DNA from: Lepidostoma basale
Taxonomy: Eukaryota > Arthropoda > Insecta > Trichoptera > Lepidostomatidae
Length of the DNA: 64,000 nt
Assembly (NCBI GenBank): GCA_022606425.2
Contig: JAHDVF020001258.1
Coordinates: 496,001 to 560,000 of the forward strand
Direction: 5' to 3'
The position numbers and the translations under genes are program-made. Below, piece after piece: positions 1 through 9,848 of the stretch. Numbering within the stretch: the stretch's first letter is position 1; each line of letters begins with the position of its first letter. Under the pieces are notes generated by a model, which was not told the DNA's origin, did no database searches, and saw only the letters and a list, made by a program, of their open reading frames with translations.

Positions 1-319
1 ACATTACGCAACCTTGTTTGACACCATTATTGATATCAAACCAGGCTGTAAGATCTCCATTTACTCTGACACTAGCAGTGCTTTCCGTGTATAGTGACTT
101 AATGGCCGTGATCAGTTTTGTACTTATTCCATATTCAGACAATATTTTCCACAACTTTTCTCTATTAACGTAATCATATGCTTTTTGTAAGTCGACAAAT
201 GCACAGAAAAGTTTGCGATTTTTGGCCAGAAACTTCTCTGTCAATGTACGAAGTCCAAAAATTTGATCCATACATCCTCTGCCATTCATAAAGGCACCTT
301 GCACATCCCAAACTTTGTC
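1..319 (-). mobile_element. RTE-A reverse transcriptase fragment, runs off window
   Basis: Translated on the minus strand this stretch is open throughout and is clearly collinear with residues 58 to 160 of the 471-residue RTE-A protein at 19097-20512. It carries the AFVDLQKAYD motif, which holds the first catalytic aspartate of reverse transcriptase, and the GVKQGC motif. The reading frame continues past base 1, so the YADD part would lie outside the window. The upstream side stops at an ACT-rich microsatellite. The lack of stops suggests a fairly young copy. What is seen is a partial coding region; activity cannot be judged. Confidence 0.85.
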
Positions 320-384
320 ACTAACTACTAACTACTACTACTAACTAACTACTACTACTTGTGTCACTAACTACTACTACTTGT
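319..384. repeat. ACT/AACT-rich microsatellite
   Basis: Short run of irregular ACTA, ACT and AACT units, with one interruption (cttgtgtc) in the middle. It sits exactly where the RTE-A coding homology ends, so the array may mark a broken element end. Confidence 0.8.
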
Positions 385-427
385 TTTAAGCTTGTGTATA
401 ATGGATTCTATACATTTGTTAATTTAA

Positions 428-565
428 TAGTCCATTGTTTTGGCCGAAAAACTATGAACCTTAACATTTCAACCTGTTAAATTAAATAACTTTGTTTTTT
501 GTATCACAATTTTACGCGACAGCTGTTTCATCAACCTATGTTTACATCATGAGGTTCTTTGTTAA
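428..565 (-). repeat. Foldback family F fragment
   Basis: Read on the minus strand this matches the plus-strand repeats at 49590-49760 and 54535-54675. Shared parts are a CAGCTGT plus GAAAC block, a stretch around ttgtgatac/ttataac, and an end near a CCAAAACAATGGA-like sequence. It is non-coding. The family looks like a non-autonomous element with hairpin-forming ends. Confidence 0.55.
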
Positions 566-970
566 TTTGTGTTAAAGTTCATCAAAGTTGAACTATTTAT
601 ATTATATTATACCAAACCCACTGCTCTAGTAATGATATGGTAATATTAGAATATAGAATCCGGAAGCATTCACAAAATAGACCTAGGTCAGACGTTTCAA
701 ATTAAGTTTTCCTATTAAACTTTTGAAGAACACGCAGGATTTCGTTTTGCATACCAAAAGCAACAAGTTAGAAGGAATATAATCATTCATTTGTTTTTTT
801 AAATTACGTAATAAACAATTGCATACAAATTCAAACCTTTTTTAGTATTCATTTATCAAATAATAAATAGCAGTATTAGTGTTGAATAGGATCTTTCTAT
901 AATATAACTTGTAACAATTATTATAATAGAAGAGCTTCCAGGGTGTTTATTCGAGGTGATATATTTAATA
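566..970. other. AT-rich spacer, no gene seen
   Basis: No reading frame with recognisable protein similarity. The sequence is AT-rich, without obvious direct or inverted repeats of its own. Confidence 0.6.
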
Positions 971-972
971 AT

Positions 973-1068
973 ATATCGTGTCATGCTCTGACTCCTCACA
1001 TGGCCGACATTCAATATTTGATTTATTTGATCGTGCCACATTTTCCTCGGTCTTTCTCTATTTCTGAA
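973..1068 (-). mobile_element. RTE-A 3'-part fragment
   Basis: The minus strand encodes the conserved RTE-A stretch (GRPRKTWHDQINQIL-type, followed by GHVRS). It is a short, broken piece lying head to head with a second RTE-A scrap at 1094-1216. Confidence 0.7.
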
Positions 1069-1093
1069 TGATTATATTCCTTCTAACTTGTGA

Positions 1094-1216
1094 GTGTCGA
1101 ATGAAAATATAAGAAGTGAATGCGGTGCGAATGATGGTGTCATGAACAAAATAATGAAAGGAGCATTAAGATGGTTTGGACATACAGAAAGAATGAATGA
1201 AGAAAGAATGGTAAAA
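1094..1216 (+). mobile_element. RTE-A fragment, opposite orientation to its neighbour
   Basis: The plus strand encodes the RTE-A region SNENIRSECGAND followed by MNKIMKG-LRWFGH-ERM. It ends in a stop after the ERMVK motif. With 973-1068 it forms an inverted pair of RTE-A pieces. Confidence 0.7.
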
Positions 1217-1496
1217 TAATTCTTATTACCTTCTAATTCATTGGTATATTATATTTATAATAATATTTTGTACATACTCGTAACACGCGATTTTTTAAAT
1301 ATAGGATAATAGAATAAATAAAATACAATGAGGGTTATATTATTCCGAAACTTGTTAAAAAATGCGTTTTTATATTATTATTCATTTATTTCAAATTAAT
1401 ATTTTGAACCACCTATCAAGATTATTAAAAATTTGAATGGTTCTTAATTGTCAATCCCTTTCTATAATTATAGATGTAAGTTTATAATAGTATCAC

Positions 1497-1605
1497 TATT
1501 CTATTGATGCCAGCTAGCCTGATGAAAATAGTTGCTGTCGAAATAAAGACAAAAGTGAAATTAGTTATGAAAAGAACGTTGTTTTATTTTATTATAATTT
1601 AAGAG
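1497..1605 (+). repeat. Repeat family E copy
   Basis: Shares the block GCTGTCGAAATAAAGACAAA and a following aacgttgttttattttatta stretch with copies at 14895, 17190, 40300 and 61785. All copies seen have the same orientation. It is non-coding and of unknown class; at 40222-40410 the family forms an inverted repeat, suggesting a foldback element. Confidence 0.6.
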
Positions 1606-1689
1606 GGTTCTTTAATTAATATAAATGTTTTACTATGACCGACTTTTTCGTTGAACGTGTGTATACAAACGAGTACTTGAATTTAAGAA

Positions 1690-2290
1690 AACTTCTCAGA
1701 AAGATTATACCCGAGTCACGAGTTGCTCTAACCTACAACCCGCTTGACGTATCGTGCCCGTGAATGGGCGAGAGATGCGGATCAATCTCGAAGTTTTCAA
1801 TGTGAAACAGTGAAACCCACATCGCGGGAATACGGCGCGATAGAGTAAATTTACTTAAAACGTCTCAAGCGATCACCGCCTACAATGACTGTGCTTCGCT
1901 TATTTTACAAGGCACGAAGAGTTTAGGGTGAAAACGTTATCCGACACCGCAAGCGCGGGTCTTATTCGGAGAGGATTCCTTTCGGGTTCGGCTGTTTTCG
2001 GAGTCATTCGAAGGGGTGAATCTGGCTTCCAATTGGTTGAGAAAGTGTGGGAGGGGAGTCATCCCGGCCACAACCTGAGGAGGGGACCTTGACCCATATG
2101 CTTGCCTGTTGCTATGTACATGACCCATTTCCCGGACTCGCCGTTGCGCGACTTGTTGCACAGAGGGGATAAAACGCAGTCACTCAGATCATCGAGCTTT
2201 TCTCTACTTTTCCATTCGTGACTTCTGGTTGGGTACCACAGTTCTACATTCTACCCACGTACCAACGTCCAGGTCCAGGTTCAAATCTGA
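1690..2290. other. GC-richer unique segment
   Basis: This 600-bp block is clearly richer in GC and CpG than its surroundings and does not match any repeat family in the window. A 74-codon minus-strand frame at 1937-2161 shows no recognisable domain and no supporting context, so I do not call a gene. It could be a remnant of an unrecognised element, a regulatory or CpG-rich island, or a degraded gene fragment. Confidence 0.4.
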
Positions 2291-2544
2291 TTTTGTAAAA
2301 TATACCGATATCCACACCTCTTTGGCAAAAGCACAAGTCAGTTTTTATTTTTTTTGAGATAAATATATTTTTTAGAAAAGCTCGTATTTACACATTTTAC
2401 ACAGAGCCCATTTGAAAAATAATACATGTCGTGAAAAATCGAGCTTAAATATGGTAAATCCTGAATGATATGTCATAAGTCTGCCAAAAACCTGTATGCC
2501 ATTAAAAGCTTAATAATTAAAAAAAAAAACTACAAAAACAAACT

Positions 2545-2935
2545 ATCACGCCGTTTTTCCGTAAAGGTTGGCAAAGATAATGGACACACCTCTCTAAATT
2601 CCTCCACATACATACAGTGAGTCATATGTTAGATTCTTCCGACTCCTAACATGGCCGACCTATTAAATAAAATTAATTTAATCGTGACATATTTTCTTCG
2701 GTCTTACTCGACTCAATACACCATTCACATCGTTCACGTATATTTTATTAATCTTTCGTTCATCAAACAATGTGACTAAACCAACGCAGTGAAACTTTCA
2801 TTTTGTTCATAATACTTTATTTCGCTCTACTTTTCTTCCTAATATCAGCATTTGAAACTCTGTCAAATATCGTTTTACCAGAAATACGTTGTAGGGATCT
2901 CATTTCTACCCCATTTATTCTGCTCCATATTTACC
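2545..2935 (-). mobile_element. RTE-A 3' end fragment
   Basis: Begins with the complement of the RTE-A 3' terminus (atcacgccgt, then a degraded hairpin) and continues through the SILSAYP, RRACMTRCM, TWHDQIN and NADIRKEC-like regions as far as the INAVEM region. Several frameshifts; no open frame longer than about 60 codons. Confidence 0.75.
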
Positions 2936-3436
2936 CCTCAACAAAAAAATATATTATCTTTTTTTTTAATATTAAAATTTTGTTATGAAAAACGGATTTT
3001 TAAATCTTCTTTTAACTTTAAAAATACTACCTGTAAGATGTAAAATAATGACACGTGTGCATTTGTCAAAAAGATAAGGATATATGATACAAGATTTTAT
3101 TTTGTAAGTTGTTCCATGGATAATCAAACTGTTCTAATCAAATAATTTTTAAAAGCAGGCCACATAGGACGTCATTAAAAACGATCGAATAGTCTTCGAG
3201 AGGTGTACGTCAAGCTTGTACTGTCTGTCTCTGGAAAATCGATAAGATAATTTGTATACGCGTATAAATATGTATATTATGTTTTCCGTAAGATGGAAAG
3301 AGGAAACGTTAAAAGAGAGAAATTTAGATCGTCGTAGATGATAATACTATAAAAAAGAAATGTATATAACTGGCAACATCAAAGCAAAGTGAGTTTGAAA
3401 CGCGCAAATATGAATCTTTTTTTACGAACTCGCTAA

Positions 3437-3745
3437 AAATCACGCCGTCTCCCCGAAGAGGTTGGCATGATTTTTGTTGACAAATGTTTCTCGATTCCTT
3501 TACTTTCATACAACGTGTCATGCACACACGGAGATTCAATGTTCTAATTTTATGATTCTTTGATATTGATCTTAACGTGACCAAGATTTAATGTTTAAAT
3601 AATTTAATGATTTGACGTTTTCACGCTTTCCTAGGTCTTCCTTTTCTTTCTGTTCCACTCACAGTGTTATCGTATCTTTAATTTATTATTCTTTCATTCA
3701 TCATTTTTATCATTTCAAACCATCTAAATGAATATGTTATTCAAG
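3437..3745 (-). mobile_element. RTE-A 3' end fragment
   Basis: Complement of the RTE-A 3' hairpin (tctccccgaagaggttggca) followed by degenerate versions of the RACMTRCM, GRPRK and RWF regions. It is broken by small deletions. It is followed at once by an H repeat. Confidence 0.7.
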
Positions 3746-3746
3746 G

Positions 3747-4050
3747 ATTAATTGTATCTCAATAGAGACGAAGATGCAAATTGGAAACAGAATATGGTGA
3801 TCGAGGTGTTTACAGCACTTATGACCTGTCATTGGTTGGGTTAAGCGCACACTTTATGTAATACAACATCCCCTATTCCACCTTTCTTACGACCACCATG
3901 TCTGCTAAATTTTTGGAAGTTGTATATATGTTAATATGTAACACCAAACTTCACATGTTAGTTTCAATCTACACACTAGCGCCATCTATAAAGATTGGAT
4001 TGAAACATTAAGCAGAAGATCTTTTTATTAACGCAATGTGAAAGGCTATT
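3747..4050 (+). repeat. Repeat family H copy
   Basis: About 300 bp beginning AAGGATTAATTGTATCTCAA and ending near CAGAAGATCTTTTTATTAAC. Similar copies lie at 8945, 9370 (inverted), 10649, 33070, 53444, 57860 and 59815. It contains a GGTTGGGTTAAGCGCAC block and an ACTAGCGCCATCT block. No coding potential; a non-autonomous element of unknown class. Confidence 0.7.
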
Positions 4051-4057
4051 ATTTTGT

Positions 4058-4116
4058 AACGCTCATTCGCACTGCACTCGCTTCTTATATTTTCATTTGA
4101 CACTATATCATAATAT
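4058..4116 (-). mobile_element. Small RTE-A scrap
   Basis: Complement of the RTE-A block encoding a SNENIRSECG-like stretch, only about 60 bp, joined directly to the end of the H repeat. Confidence 0.5.
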
Positions 4117-4189
4117 ATGGACTTACCGTTTAAAACTTTAGAAATATTAAAAAAATTTAAATATCAGGAGAATAAAAAAAACTGTATAT

Positions 4190-4355
4190 TCCAATTAGTT
4201 TATTAAATGTTTTTACAAAATACAAATATTATCCACCATACATTTCGGAGTTAACCTACGTAACACTGAGGATGGAGTCACATCCAAAGCTTGTCGTGGA
4301 TAATATTTTTGTTTAAAACTTGTAAACATCCAAAACATGTTGTGGATAATATTTT
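4190..4355. repeat. Hairpin repeat with CTGAGGATGG motif
   Basis: Contains CTGAGGA followed by a short GGA/TCC hairpin, then AAAGC and TTGTCG, and a second degenerate copy of the stem (aacatccaaaacatgttg). Flanking blocks gtggataatattttt occur twice. Resembles the hairpin signature seen in other foldback elements in the window. Confidence 0.45.
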
Positions 4356-4539
4356 TATTGTAAGAATATTAAAAATAAATCAATTATACACTGTTTTATA
4401 TGTTGCTTACAAATTAACAAAGGAAATCCACATTGTGAAACCGTAACCTTCAGTAAAAAAATGTTGTTTCTAAAAAAATTATTTTGATTCTCATCAAGTA
4501 TCAAAATAAAAGTCCTTTTGATATTCATATTCACGGAAA

Positions 4540-4720
4540 ATCTGAAAACATCCGGACGTAACATTATATGAATCATTTGGTATCCGAGTTATGAATAATA
4601 ATTTTACAAATTTCTTTTATAGGGTTACTCTGTATCTTCTCGGTAAAAATAGAATAGGTTTATTTTAAATCTTTCACCCTCCATTCATTCCAAAATAGAT
4701 ATTACGATATTATATTGTAT
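4540..4720 (-). repeat. Repeat family L copy
   Basis: Inverted relative to a matching copy at 25795-25965. Shared blocks encode no protein: a complement of GGAGGGTGAACGATTTAAAA and of ACCGAGAAGATACAGAGTA, and a block around tcatataatgttatgt. Two copies only in this window. Confidence 0.6.
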
Positions 4721-4758
4721 ACCCTTCTGTGACTTAGTTGTTAAGTTTTGGATAAGAA

Positions 4759-5409
4759 TTGAAACATTTAACTATGAGAGATCTCGGAGTCATCTATGAG
4801 AGTAGATTAACCTTTCATGCTCATGTTGAGAGAATTTGTGGCATTGCGCTGAAGATGTTGGGCTTCATAATTCGGACCGGAAGGGTTTTCAGAGATCCCA
4901 ATGTGCTCAGAGTACTATACAATTCATTGGTTCGGAGCAGACTCGAAAGTGGTTCTGTGATATGGAGTCCGCACGAGGCGAGATATTCCCTTATGCTGGA
5001 GAGGGTTCAGAAAAAATTTCTGAGGTATCTCTACATGAAGGAGTATGGTAGCTATCCATGGCTCTATCCCACAGCGTTTCTTTTGGGAATGTTGGGGTCT
5101 AATTCTCTGCAGCTTCGAAGAGACGGGTTTCTCATAACCCATTTCTTTAGGCTTATTAGAGGATATTTTGAAAACTCAGCCGTGCTGGAGGGTGTGGGTC
5201 TTTTTGTTCCCGACAGATATCTCCGACAGCGCCAGCATAGATTGTTTTACCTATCCGCCGCTAGAACCAACCTGGCTCTGGTGACACCGGTGGGAAGAGC
5301 AATCAATCTGCTGAACGCGGTCTCCTCGGAAATCGACGTCTTTCATATCAGTGAAAGTACGTTCAGAAGGCAAATACTCTTAATTCTGGAGGGTATCCTG
5401 TCTTCCTAA
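4759..5409 (+). CDS. CR1/Jockey-like retrotransposon, C-terminal end of the reverse transcriptase protein
   Basis: A 216-residue open frame that matches the part of CR1/Jockey-type non-LTR proteins downstream of the catalytic centre. Visible blocks are RDLGVIYESRLTFHAHVE near the N-terminus, VLYNSLVRSRLESGSVIW near residues 54-71, the LERVQKKFLRYLY block near 79-91, and a long basic tail. The catalytic YADD motif lies upstream and is absent, so this is a 5'-truncated copy, typical of target-primed reverse transcription. The first Met is arbitrary because homology begins at about the KHLTMRDLG stretch. It ends in a normal stop and is followed by its own 3' UTR and tail. Four other 3' ends of the same group lie in the window. 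Confidence 0.8.
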   Translation: MKHLTMRDLGVIYESRLTFHAHVERICGIALKMLGFIIRTGRVFRDPNVLRVLYNSLVRSRLESGSVIWSPHEARYSLMLERVQKKFLRYLYMKEYGSYPWLYPTAFLLGMLGSNSLQLRRDGFLITHFFRLIRGYFENSAVLEGVGLFVPDRYLRQRQHRLFYLSAARTNLALVTPVGRAINLLNAVSSEIDVFHISESTFRRQILLILEGILSS

Positions 5410-5560
5410 TGTTCAACCATCTCTCATGCGTTTCTGGTAGTATATTATTATTTTACCAATATATTATTTTACCTGTTCTCAATAGATGCCTTAAAAATTA
5501 ATTTTGTAATGTCTATTGATGAAATGAAATAAACTGATTAAACTGATTAAACTGATAACT
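5410..5560 (+). mobile_element. 3' UTR and tail of the CR1/Jockey-like copy
   Basis: After the stop the sequence matches the 3' ends at 34272-34412 and 63890-64000 (caaccatctctcatgcgttt, and gtctcaatagatgcctta-like blocks). It ends in AAACTGATT units repeated three times, the terminal tail of this element. The copies at 34412, 45662 and 52286 end in TGATT-type tails. Confidence 0.75.
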
Positions 5561-5954
5561 TAATAAATATATGCAGTTTTCCCGAAGGGGTAAGCATAAA
5601 AAATATATCGCGACACAGGTTATCTTGATATGCTTCATCGTGTCAAGTTTTCTTTGTCTTGTTTTTAATCCACAAAATATGAAAAATCACGATGTGTTTC
5701 GGAGGATACCTCCATCTTCAGATGTAAATTTATGATAGAAACTAAACAATGATGGACAAATAAAAAATCGATATACTACAAGATCAATACATTCAAATTA
5801 AAAAAAAATTACCCGGACTAATTGCTTTAAGTAGGTACTTATAATTATTTCTTATCAGTAAGAACTAAAAAATAATATTAAACAGTGATAATACATTATA
5901 ATTTAATAAAAAATGTATTAGTCTTTCTTTGCTTAGTGTTTATTATATAATATA

Positions 5955-6914
5955 TTAGGCCTTACATATGAAATTGGCGTTTTGTATGGGAGGAACATAA
6001 AGTTGATTTTTTTTAAATATAATATATTTATTTAATCAAAGTATGAACCATTGCTATCTATGCACTTTTGCCATCTCATAGGTAGTTCATCGATCCCTTT
6101 ACTAAAAAAACCATTCGGACGGGAATCAATAAAATCTTTGAAGTCGGTTTGGACTGCCCCATCGGAGTTGAATTTTTTCCCTTGCAAGAAGTTATCCAAA
6201 TTTCGACAAAAATAGTAATCTGTTGGGGCAAGGTCCGGAGAGTACGGTGGATGTCTTAGACATTCCAATTGAAGCTCTTCTAATTTGGTAGCCGTCTGTT
6301 GTGCAGTGTGTGGTCTAGCATTATCATGAAGCAGCAGTGGCATCATTATTGTGCCGGTTGGGTAATGCAACGCAGCAGTCAACGCGCGTTTGTTGATTTG
6401 CTTCACTCAATTCGTGAGGTACCCACCTTTCAAGCTTTTTTACCTTCCCAATTTGCTTCAAGTGGATTAAAACAGTTTTATCACTAGCACCGCAGCCTGC
6501 AGCTAACTCGGACGTGGACGTGCTTTGCGATGGATCCGCTTCCACAATAGCCTTCAATTCTTCATTATCAACTTTGGTCTCCGGCCGTCCACGGGGCTTG
6601 TTCTGCAGGTCGAAATTTCCAGAACGAAAACGTTAATCATCATTAATCCTTCGAGCCGTTTCTGCAGCACTGGTGCCACCGTGGAACTCGTACTCGTAAA
6701 TAACGCGATATTTCAAGTTTTCCATTTTGTAAACTGAGTGACGCAAAGAAAAAAAACAATTGAGGAAAAAACAAATGAATTATAATTTTCGAAACAACAG
6801 TACTTGAGTAAATAGCTGTATAAATTTGAATTTGGAATTCTTAACCAAAGAGAAGATATTTGAGATCAAAGTTGCCAGTACGGCAAAACGCCAATTTCAT
6901 ATGTAAGGACCTAA
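5955..6914 (-). mobile_element. mariner transposon, internally deleted
   Basis: Terminal inverted repeats of about 30 bp are easy to see: TTAGGCCTTACATATGAAAT at the left and the complement of TTAGGTCCTTACATATGAAA at the right, differing by one inserted base. A TA duplication flanks them (5953-5954 and 6915-6916). The length is about 960 bp where mariner elements are usually near 1.3 kb. The transposase lies on the minus strand and is broken. The insertion lies inside foldback I. Confidence 0.93.
6032..6725 (-). pseudogene. mariner transposase pseudogene
   Basis: Starts at an ATG at 6725 just inside the right terminal repeat. The N-terminal DNA-binding half is readable to the WVPHELSEANQ motif (frame 6557-6324), with an in-frame stop about 30 codons in. 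The frame then shifts to 6406-6032, which holds HDNARPHTAQ and, 34 residues after its Asp, TDYYF: the second and third catalytic aspartates of the D,D34D triad. The block with the first catalytic Asp (between WVPHEL and HDN) is missing through an internal deletion, so the product could not cut DNA. Confidence 0.92.
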
Positions 6915-7059
6915 TATTAAGACCCGAAGATGTAGATATCCTCCAAAAATGAAAATAACTTTGAATTATCCACTATTTATTAAAAAAATATTAAACAACA
7001 CTAATTAATCATTTTATTAATTTGAAATTATTTAATATATTGTATCAAATTTTAAATTC

Positions 7060-7140
7060 GTTTTTTATAAGTCTTTCATTGTTTAGTTTTTATTATATTT
7101 TTAAACCTGAAGATGGCTATCCTCCGAATCATGTCGGGTA
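7060..7140 (+). repeat. Foldback I arm fragment
   Basis: Matches the right arm of the foldback at 51690-51770: aagtctttcattgtttagtt, then CCTGAAGATGG, a short stem, and CCTCCGAATCATGTCGGG. A single arm without its partner nearby; GAAAC is mutated to GAATC here. Confidence 0.6.
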
Positions 7141-7297
7141 TTTCCTAAGTATATTACTGTGGAATTCCATAGGGTTAATGCCTTAGCGTTCAATAAGTTG
7201 AACGTTATTATCAATTTCCAAAGTGTATTATAATACAATAGAATTCCACGGTGTTAAATCCTAAGCTTTCAATAAATTAAAATATATCGTATTTATT

Positions 7298-7497
7298 GTT
7301 TCTTGAACAATTTTGCAAGGCTCCATATTAAATAATTAATATTGTTTTATGAAAGTTTTATTATATTTTATATCTCACCTCACTAAAGCATTATCAAATG
7401 TTAACATTTGATTATTCCCGAGACAGGCAAACATGTCATTCACATAAAATATAATTAAACATCTAGAAAACATCCGTTTTTATTCGTATTAATTTTA
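7298..7497. repeat. MITE-like foldback G copy
   Basis: Partial palindrome: caaatgttaacatttg lies at its centre, with outer arms ending in a complement of TAATACGAATAAAAACGG. Same family at 8450, 13000, 48915, 49190, 49318, 60295 and 61550. No coding capacity. Confidence 0.7.
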
Positions 7498-7499
7498 AA

Positions 7500-7718
7500 A
7501 CAATTCTAGTAAGTTAAAGTCGTTGATAATTATTGAATATCACATAATGTCCTATAAAAAAGGTGGCAAATAAGAAACGGCGCCCCTGGAAACGACACAA
7601 CGTCAGCAGAACTTTCCACCACAGTGGAAAAGAAATAAGTAATGGATATCCCTACAAAACTTGGTTGCTATTTACACGAAGTAAAAGATGATTTATATGT
7701 TTTTCGATGTGATTTTTT
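7500..7718. other. Short unique stretch
   Basis: No match to the other repeat families seen and no recognisable protein. A short plus-strand frame starts at 7642 but runs into RTE-A antisense sequence, so it is not treated as a gene. Confidence 0.4.
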
Positions 7719-7818
7719 TAGCCAGCTCCAAGCTAAACTTCCATACAGAAAGTTTGGCAACAGAACTCCAATACGTACTGCTATCTTTGTCGCAGTGGAT
7801 ATATTTCTATTTGCAGTG
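7719..7818 (-). mobile_element. RTE-A fragment
   Basis: Complement of the RTE-A region coding LMYGSEAW and the upstream KAKMAVHNG block, degraded, of the lineage seen at 62860-62960. Confidence 0.5.
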
Positions 7819-7823
7819 AATGT

Positions 7824-7935
7824 AAAGCAGATGATTGAGATGGTTTAGAAGTATGGAAAGAATTAACGAGAGAACAATAAATAATATCTCATATACAAGC
7901 AGTGTGATTGGAAAGAGAAGTGGTGTGAGCGTTTA
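7824..7935 (+). mobile_element. RTE-A fragment (KTLYDR-type lineage)
   Basis: The plus strand carries gatggtttagaagtatggaa and then the equivalent of the YTSSVSGKRS stretch found at 45045-45075. A very short remnant facing the opposite way to 7719-7818. Confidence 0.55.
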
Positions 7936-7937
7936 CA

Positions 7938-7985
7938 AGTTAACTAACCATCCCGCCGTCACTCCGAAGGGGAAGGCAGATATGG
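7938..7985 (-). mobile_element. RTE-A 3' terminus, solo hairpin
   Basis: Only the last 40 or so bases of RTE-A: the tail complement (gttaactaaccatcc), the CCCC/GGGG hairpin in degenerate form and aaggcaga. This is an extremely 5'-truncated insertion, or a recombination scar. Confidence 0.6.
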
Positions 7986-8203
7986 TTAGGTTAGTAAGTT
8001 TAAAAAAATATGATTTTAGCTGCCCTTACAGTTATTAACTACCCAAATATCTTTTGAAAATTATAATTTAAATTAAATTTATACTTTTATTAATGAGAAT
8101 AATTATCCCTATTAATATAAAATGTTTATTAAAAAAATACATACTGTTTTACATATCTTGTTCAAATACATTAATAATTATGTGATCAATAGCATATGTT
8201 CTA

Positions 8204-8915
8204 GTGCTAACTATTATGTACGAAAGTGAAGCTTGGAGTTAGCAGAATAATGATGTTGGAGGTAGGATAAATCCTGTAGAAATAAGAACGCTAAGAAGAT
8301 TTTGCGGAAACACAATATTTGGTAGAATATCGAACGAAGAAGTAAAAAAAGAAATGTAAGGCGTTCTAAATAAGGAGAATGAGTCCTTAAAAAAATTAAG
8401 GAAAGGGCACTTGGTGGTTTTTACATACGGAACGAATGGGTGTGTGAAAAATTTCTTGAACAATGATGTAAAACTCCATATTAAATAATTAATATAATTG
8501 AAAACGTCTGTTTTCTTGAAGTCTAATTGCTTTCTTTTATGTAAATATGTGTTTCGCCCTTCTAAGGCATTATCAAATATCAAATATCATAAATTTGATT
8601 ATGCCCAAGAAGGGCGAAACACTAAAGACTTAATAAAACTCCTTGAAAACAGATGTTTTCATTAATATTAAGTGTGAAAAAATGGTTAAAATATATACAT
8701 AAGTAGTATGAATGGAAAGAGATGTGAAAGAAGGCCAAGGGAAATATGACAAGCAAATTAATCAATTAGGTACTAAAAAACCGGAATCATGTTCGAAGTC
8801 GGAACAATTGACGAGCGTGCGTGCCACGGTATATGATTGTAGAAGTTACACGAGAGTTATGTCAGGATAAAACAATGTGACGGTTAATCTTCTCTGCATA
8901 TCCCTCCGGAAAAAT
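8204..8915 (+). mobile_element. RTE-A 3' end, split by MITE G
   Basis: The left piece (8204-8450) carries a degraded LTIMYESEAW block, INPVEIRTLRRFCG and the GRISNEEVKKE stretch. The right piece (8676-8915) resumes at KMVK-IYISSMNGKRCERRPREI-like sequence and runs to the terminal hairpin. The reading frame is broken by stops and indels. The break coincides with the MITE, so the MITE inserted after the RTE-A copy was in place. Confidence 0.75.
8450..8676. repeat. MITE-like foldback G, nested in RTE-A
   Basis: Starts tttcttgaacaatgatgtaa and has near-complementary arms around a centre rich in atcaaat/atttgat, with gcccttctaaggc and a matching agaagggcgaaac on the other side. A tgtgaaaaa direct repeat (8448-8456 and 8670-8678 approximately) is a plausible target duplication. 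Confidence 0.7.
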
Positions 8916-8942
8916 TGTTTTCATGAATTTAATTGTAAATTT

Positions 8943-9537
8943 TAATTGTATCTCAATAGAGACGAAGACGCAAACTGGAAACTGAACATGAATGATCAAG
9001 GTGTTTACAGGACTTATGACCTGTCATTGGTTGGGTTAAGCGCACGCTTTATGTAATTACAACATTCCCCATTCCACCTTTGTTATTATGATCATGCATG
9101 ACAAATCTTTGGTATATAGAATGGAATAATACTCCTGGCGGCTTCTAACAATATGTTAGGCGACAGCCTTCGCATTGTGTTAATAAGGTAGTTTGCTAAG
9201 TGCCGAAAATCATTCTCCATAGATGGCGTTAGTGGGTCGGTTGTATAGGTTAATCTTGAAAAATTTACAAGTGCAACCAAATCAACATAGATGGCTGATT
9301 GAAACTGACACGTGAAGATAGATAGGGATTTTGAAGTATATGATCATAATAACAAAGACATGATCATAATAACAAAGGTGGAATAGGGAATGTTGTAATT
9401 ACATATAGCGTGCGCTTAACCCAACATCCCAGCGTGCGCTTAACCCATCATAAGTCCTGTAAACACCTTGATCATCCATGTTCAGTTTCCAGTTTGCGTC
9501 TTCGTCTCTATTGAGATACAATTAAAATTTGAATTAA
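8943..9537. repeat. Foldback H, paired arms around a unique core
   Basis: The left arm (8945-9110) is an H repeat; the right arm (9370-9537) is its near-exact inverted copy, ending in gagatacaattaaaatt. The core of about 250 bp is not shared with other copies. The right arm holds a duplicated block: gtgcgcttaaccca appears twice. A 17-bp block catgatcataataacaaag is also repeated next to the core edge. Confidence 0.75.
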
Positions 9538-9848
9538 CCACCCTTTGGTGTAAATCCAGGATTTCGTATACAGGTATAAGTATACATTCACAAATATTTG
9601 TAATTTAATTGTACATTAACTGCATAAAACATGAAATTATTGCCACTTATAATTTCATAAAAGCTCTGTTTTTTATGACAAAGAAAAGCTAACTATTTAA
9701 ATATGAAATTTAAAAACTTTTCATGGAAGAGTGATTGTGTATACCAACGCGTTTAATATTCGAAAGTAAAATCGTTAATTTAAATATCTTAATTGCTTTG
9801 GAAACCATTGTTTCTGTGGATCATAAAATATATTTTAATAACAACAAC
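9538..9848. other. AT-rich spacer, nothing recognised
   Basis: No reading frame with domain similarity and no clear repeat membership. Confidence 0.5.

Larger units (their letters stand above)
5640..6990. repeat. Foldback element I, interrupted by mariner
   Basis: The left part (5650-5954) and the right part (6917-6990) correspond to the two arms of the complete foldback at 51425-51805. Left arm: complement of CTGAAGATGG, hairpin, GAAAC. Right arm: cccgaagatgtagatatcct, a degraded version of the same block. The interior (aattacccggactaattgct) is shared with 51610-51640. The mariner at 5955-6914 sits between them, at a TA. Confidence 0.65.

Noticed and set aside
1937..2161. 74-codon minus-strand frame in the GC-rich island
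   Set aside because: GC-rich DNA gives longer chance frames; no domain, no splice or start context that I can support.
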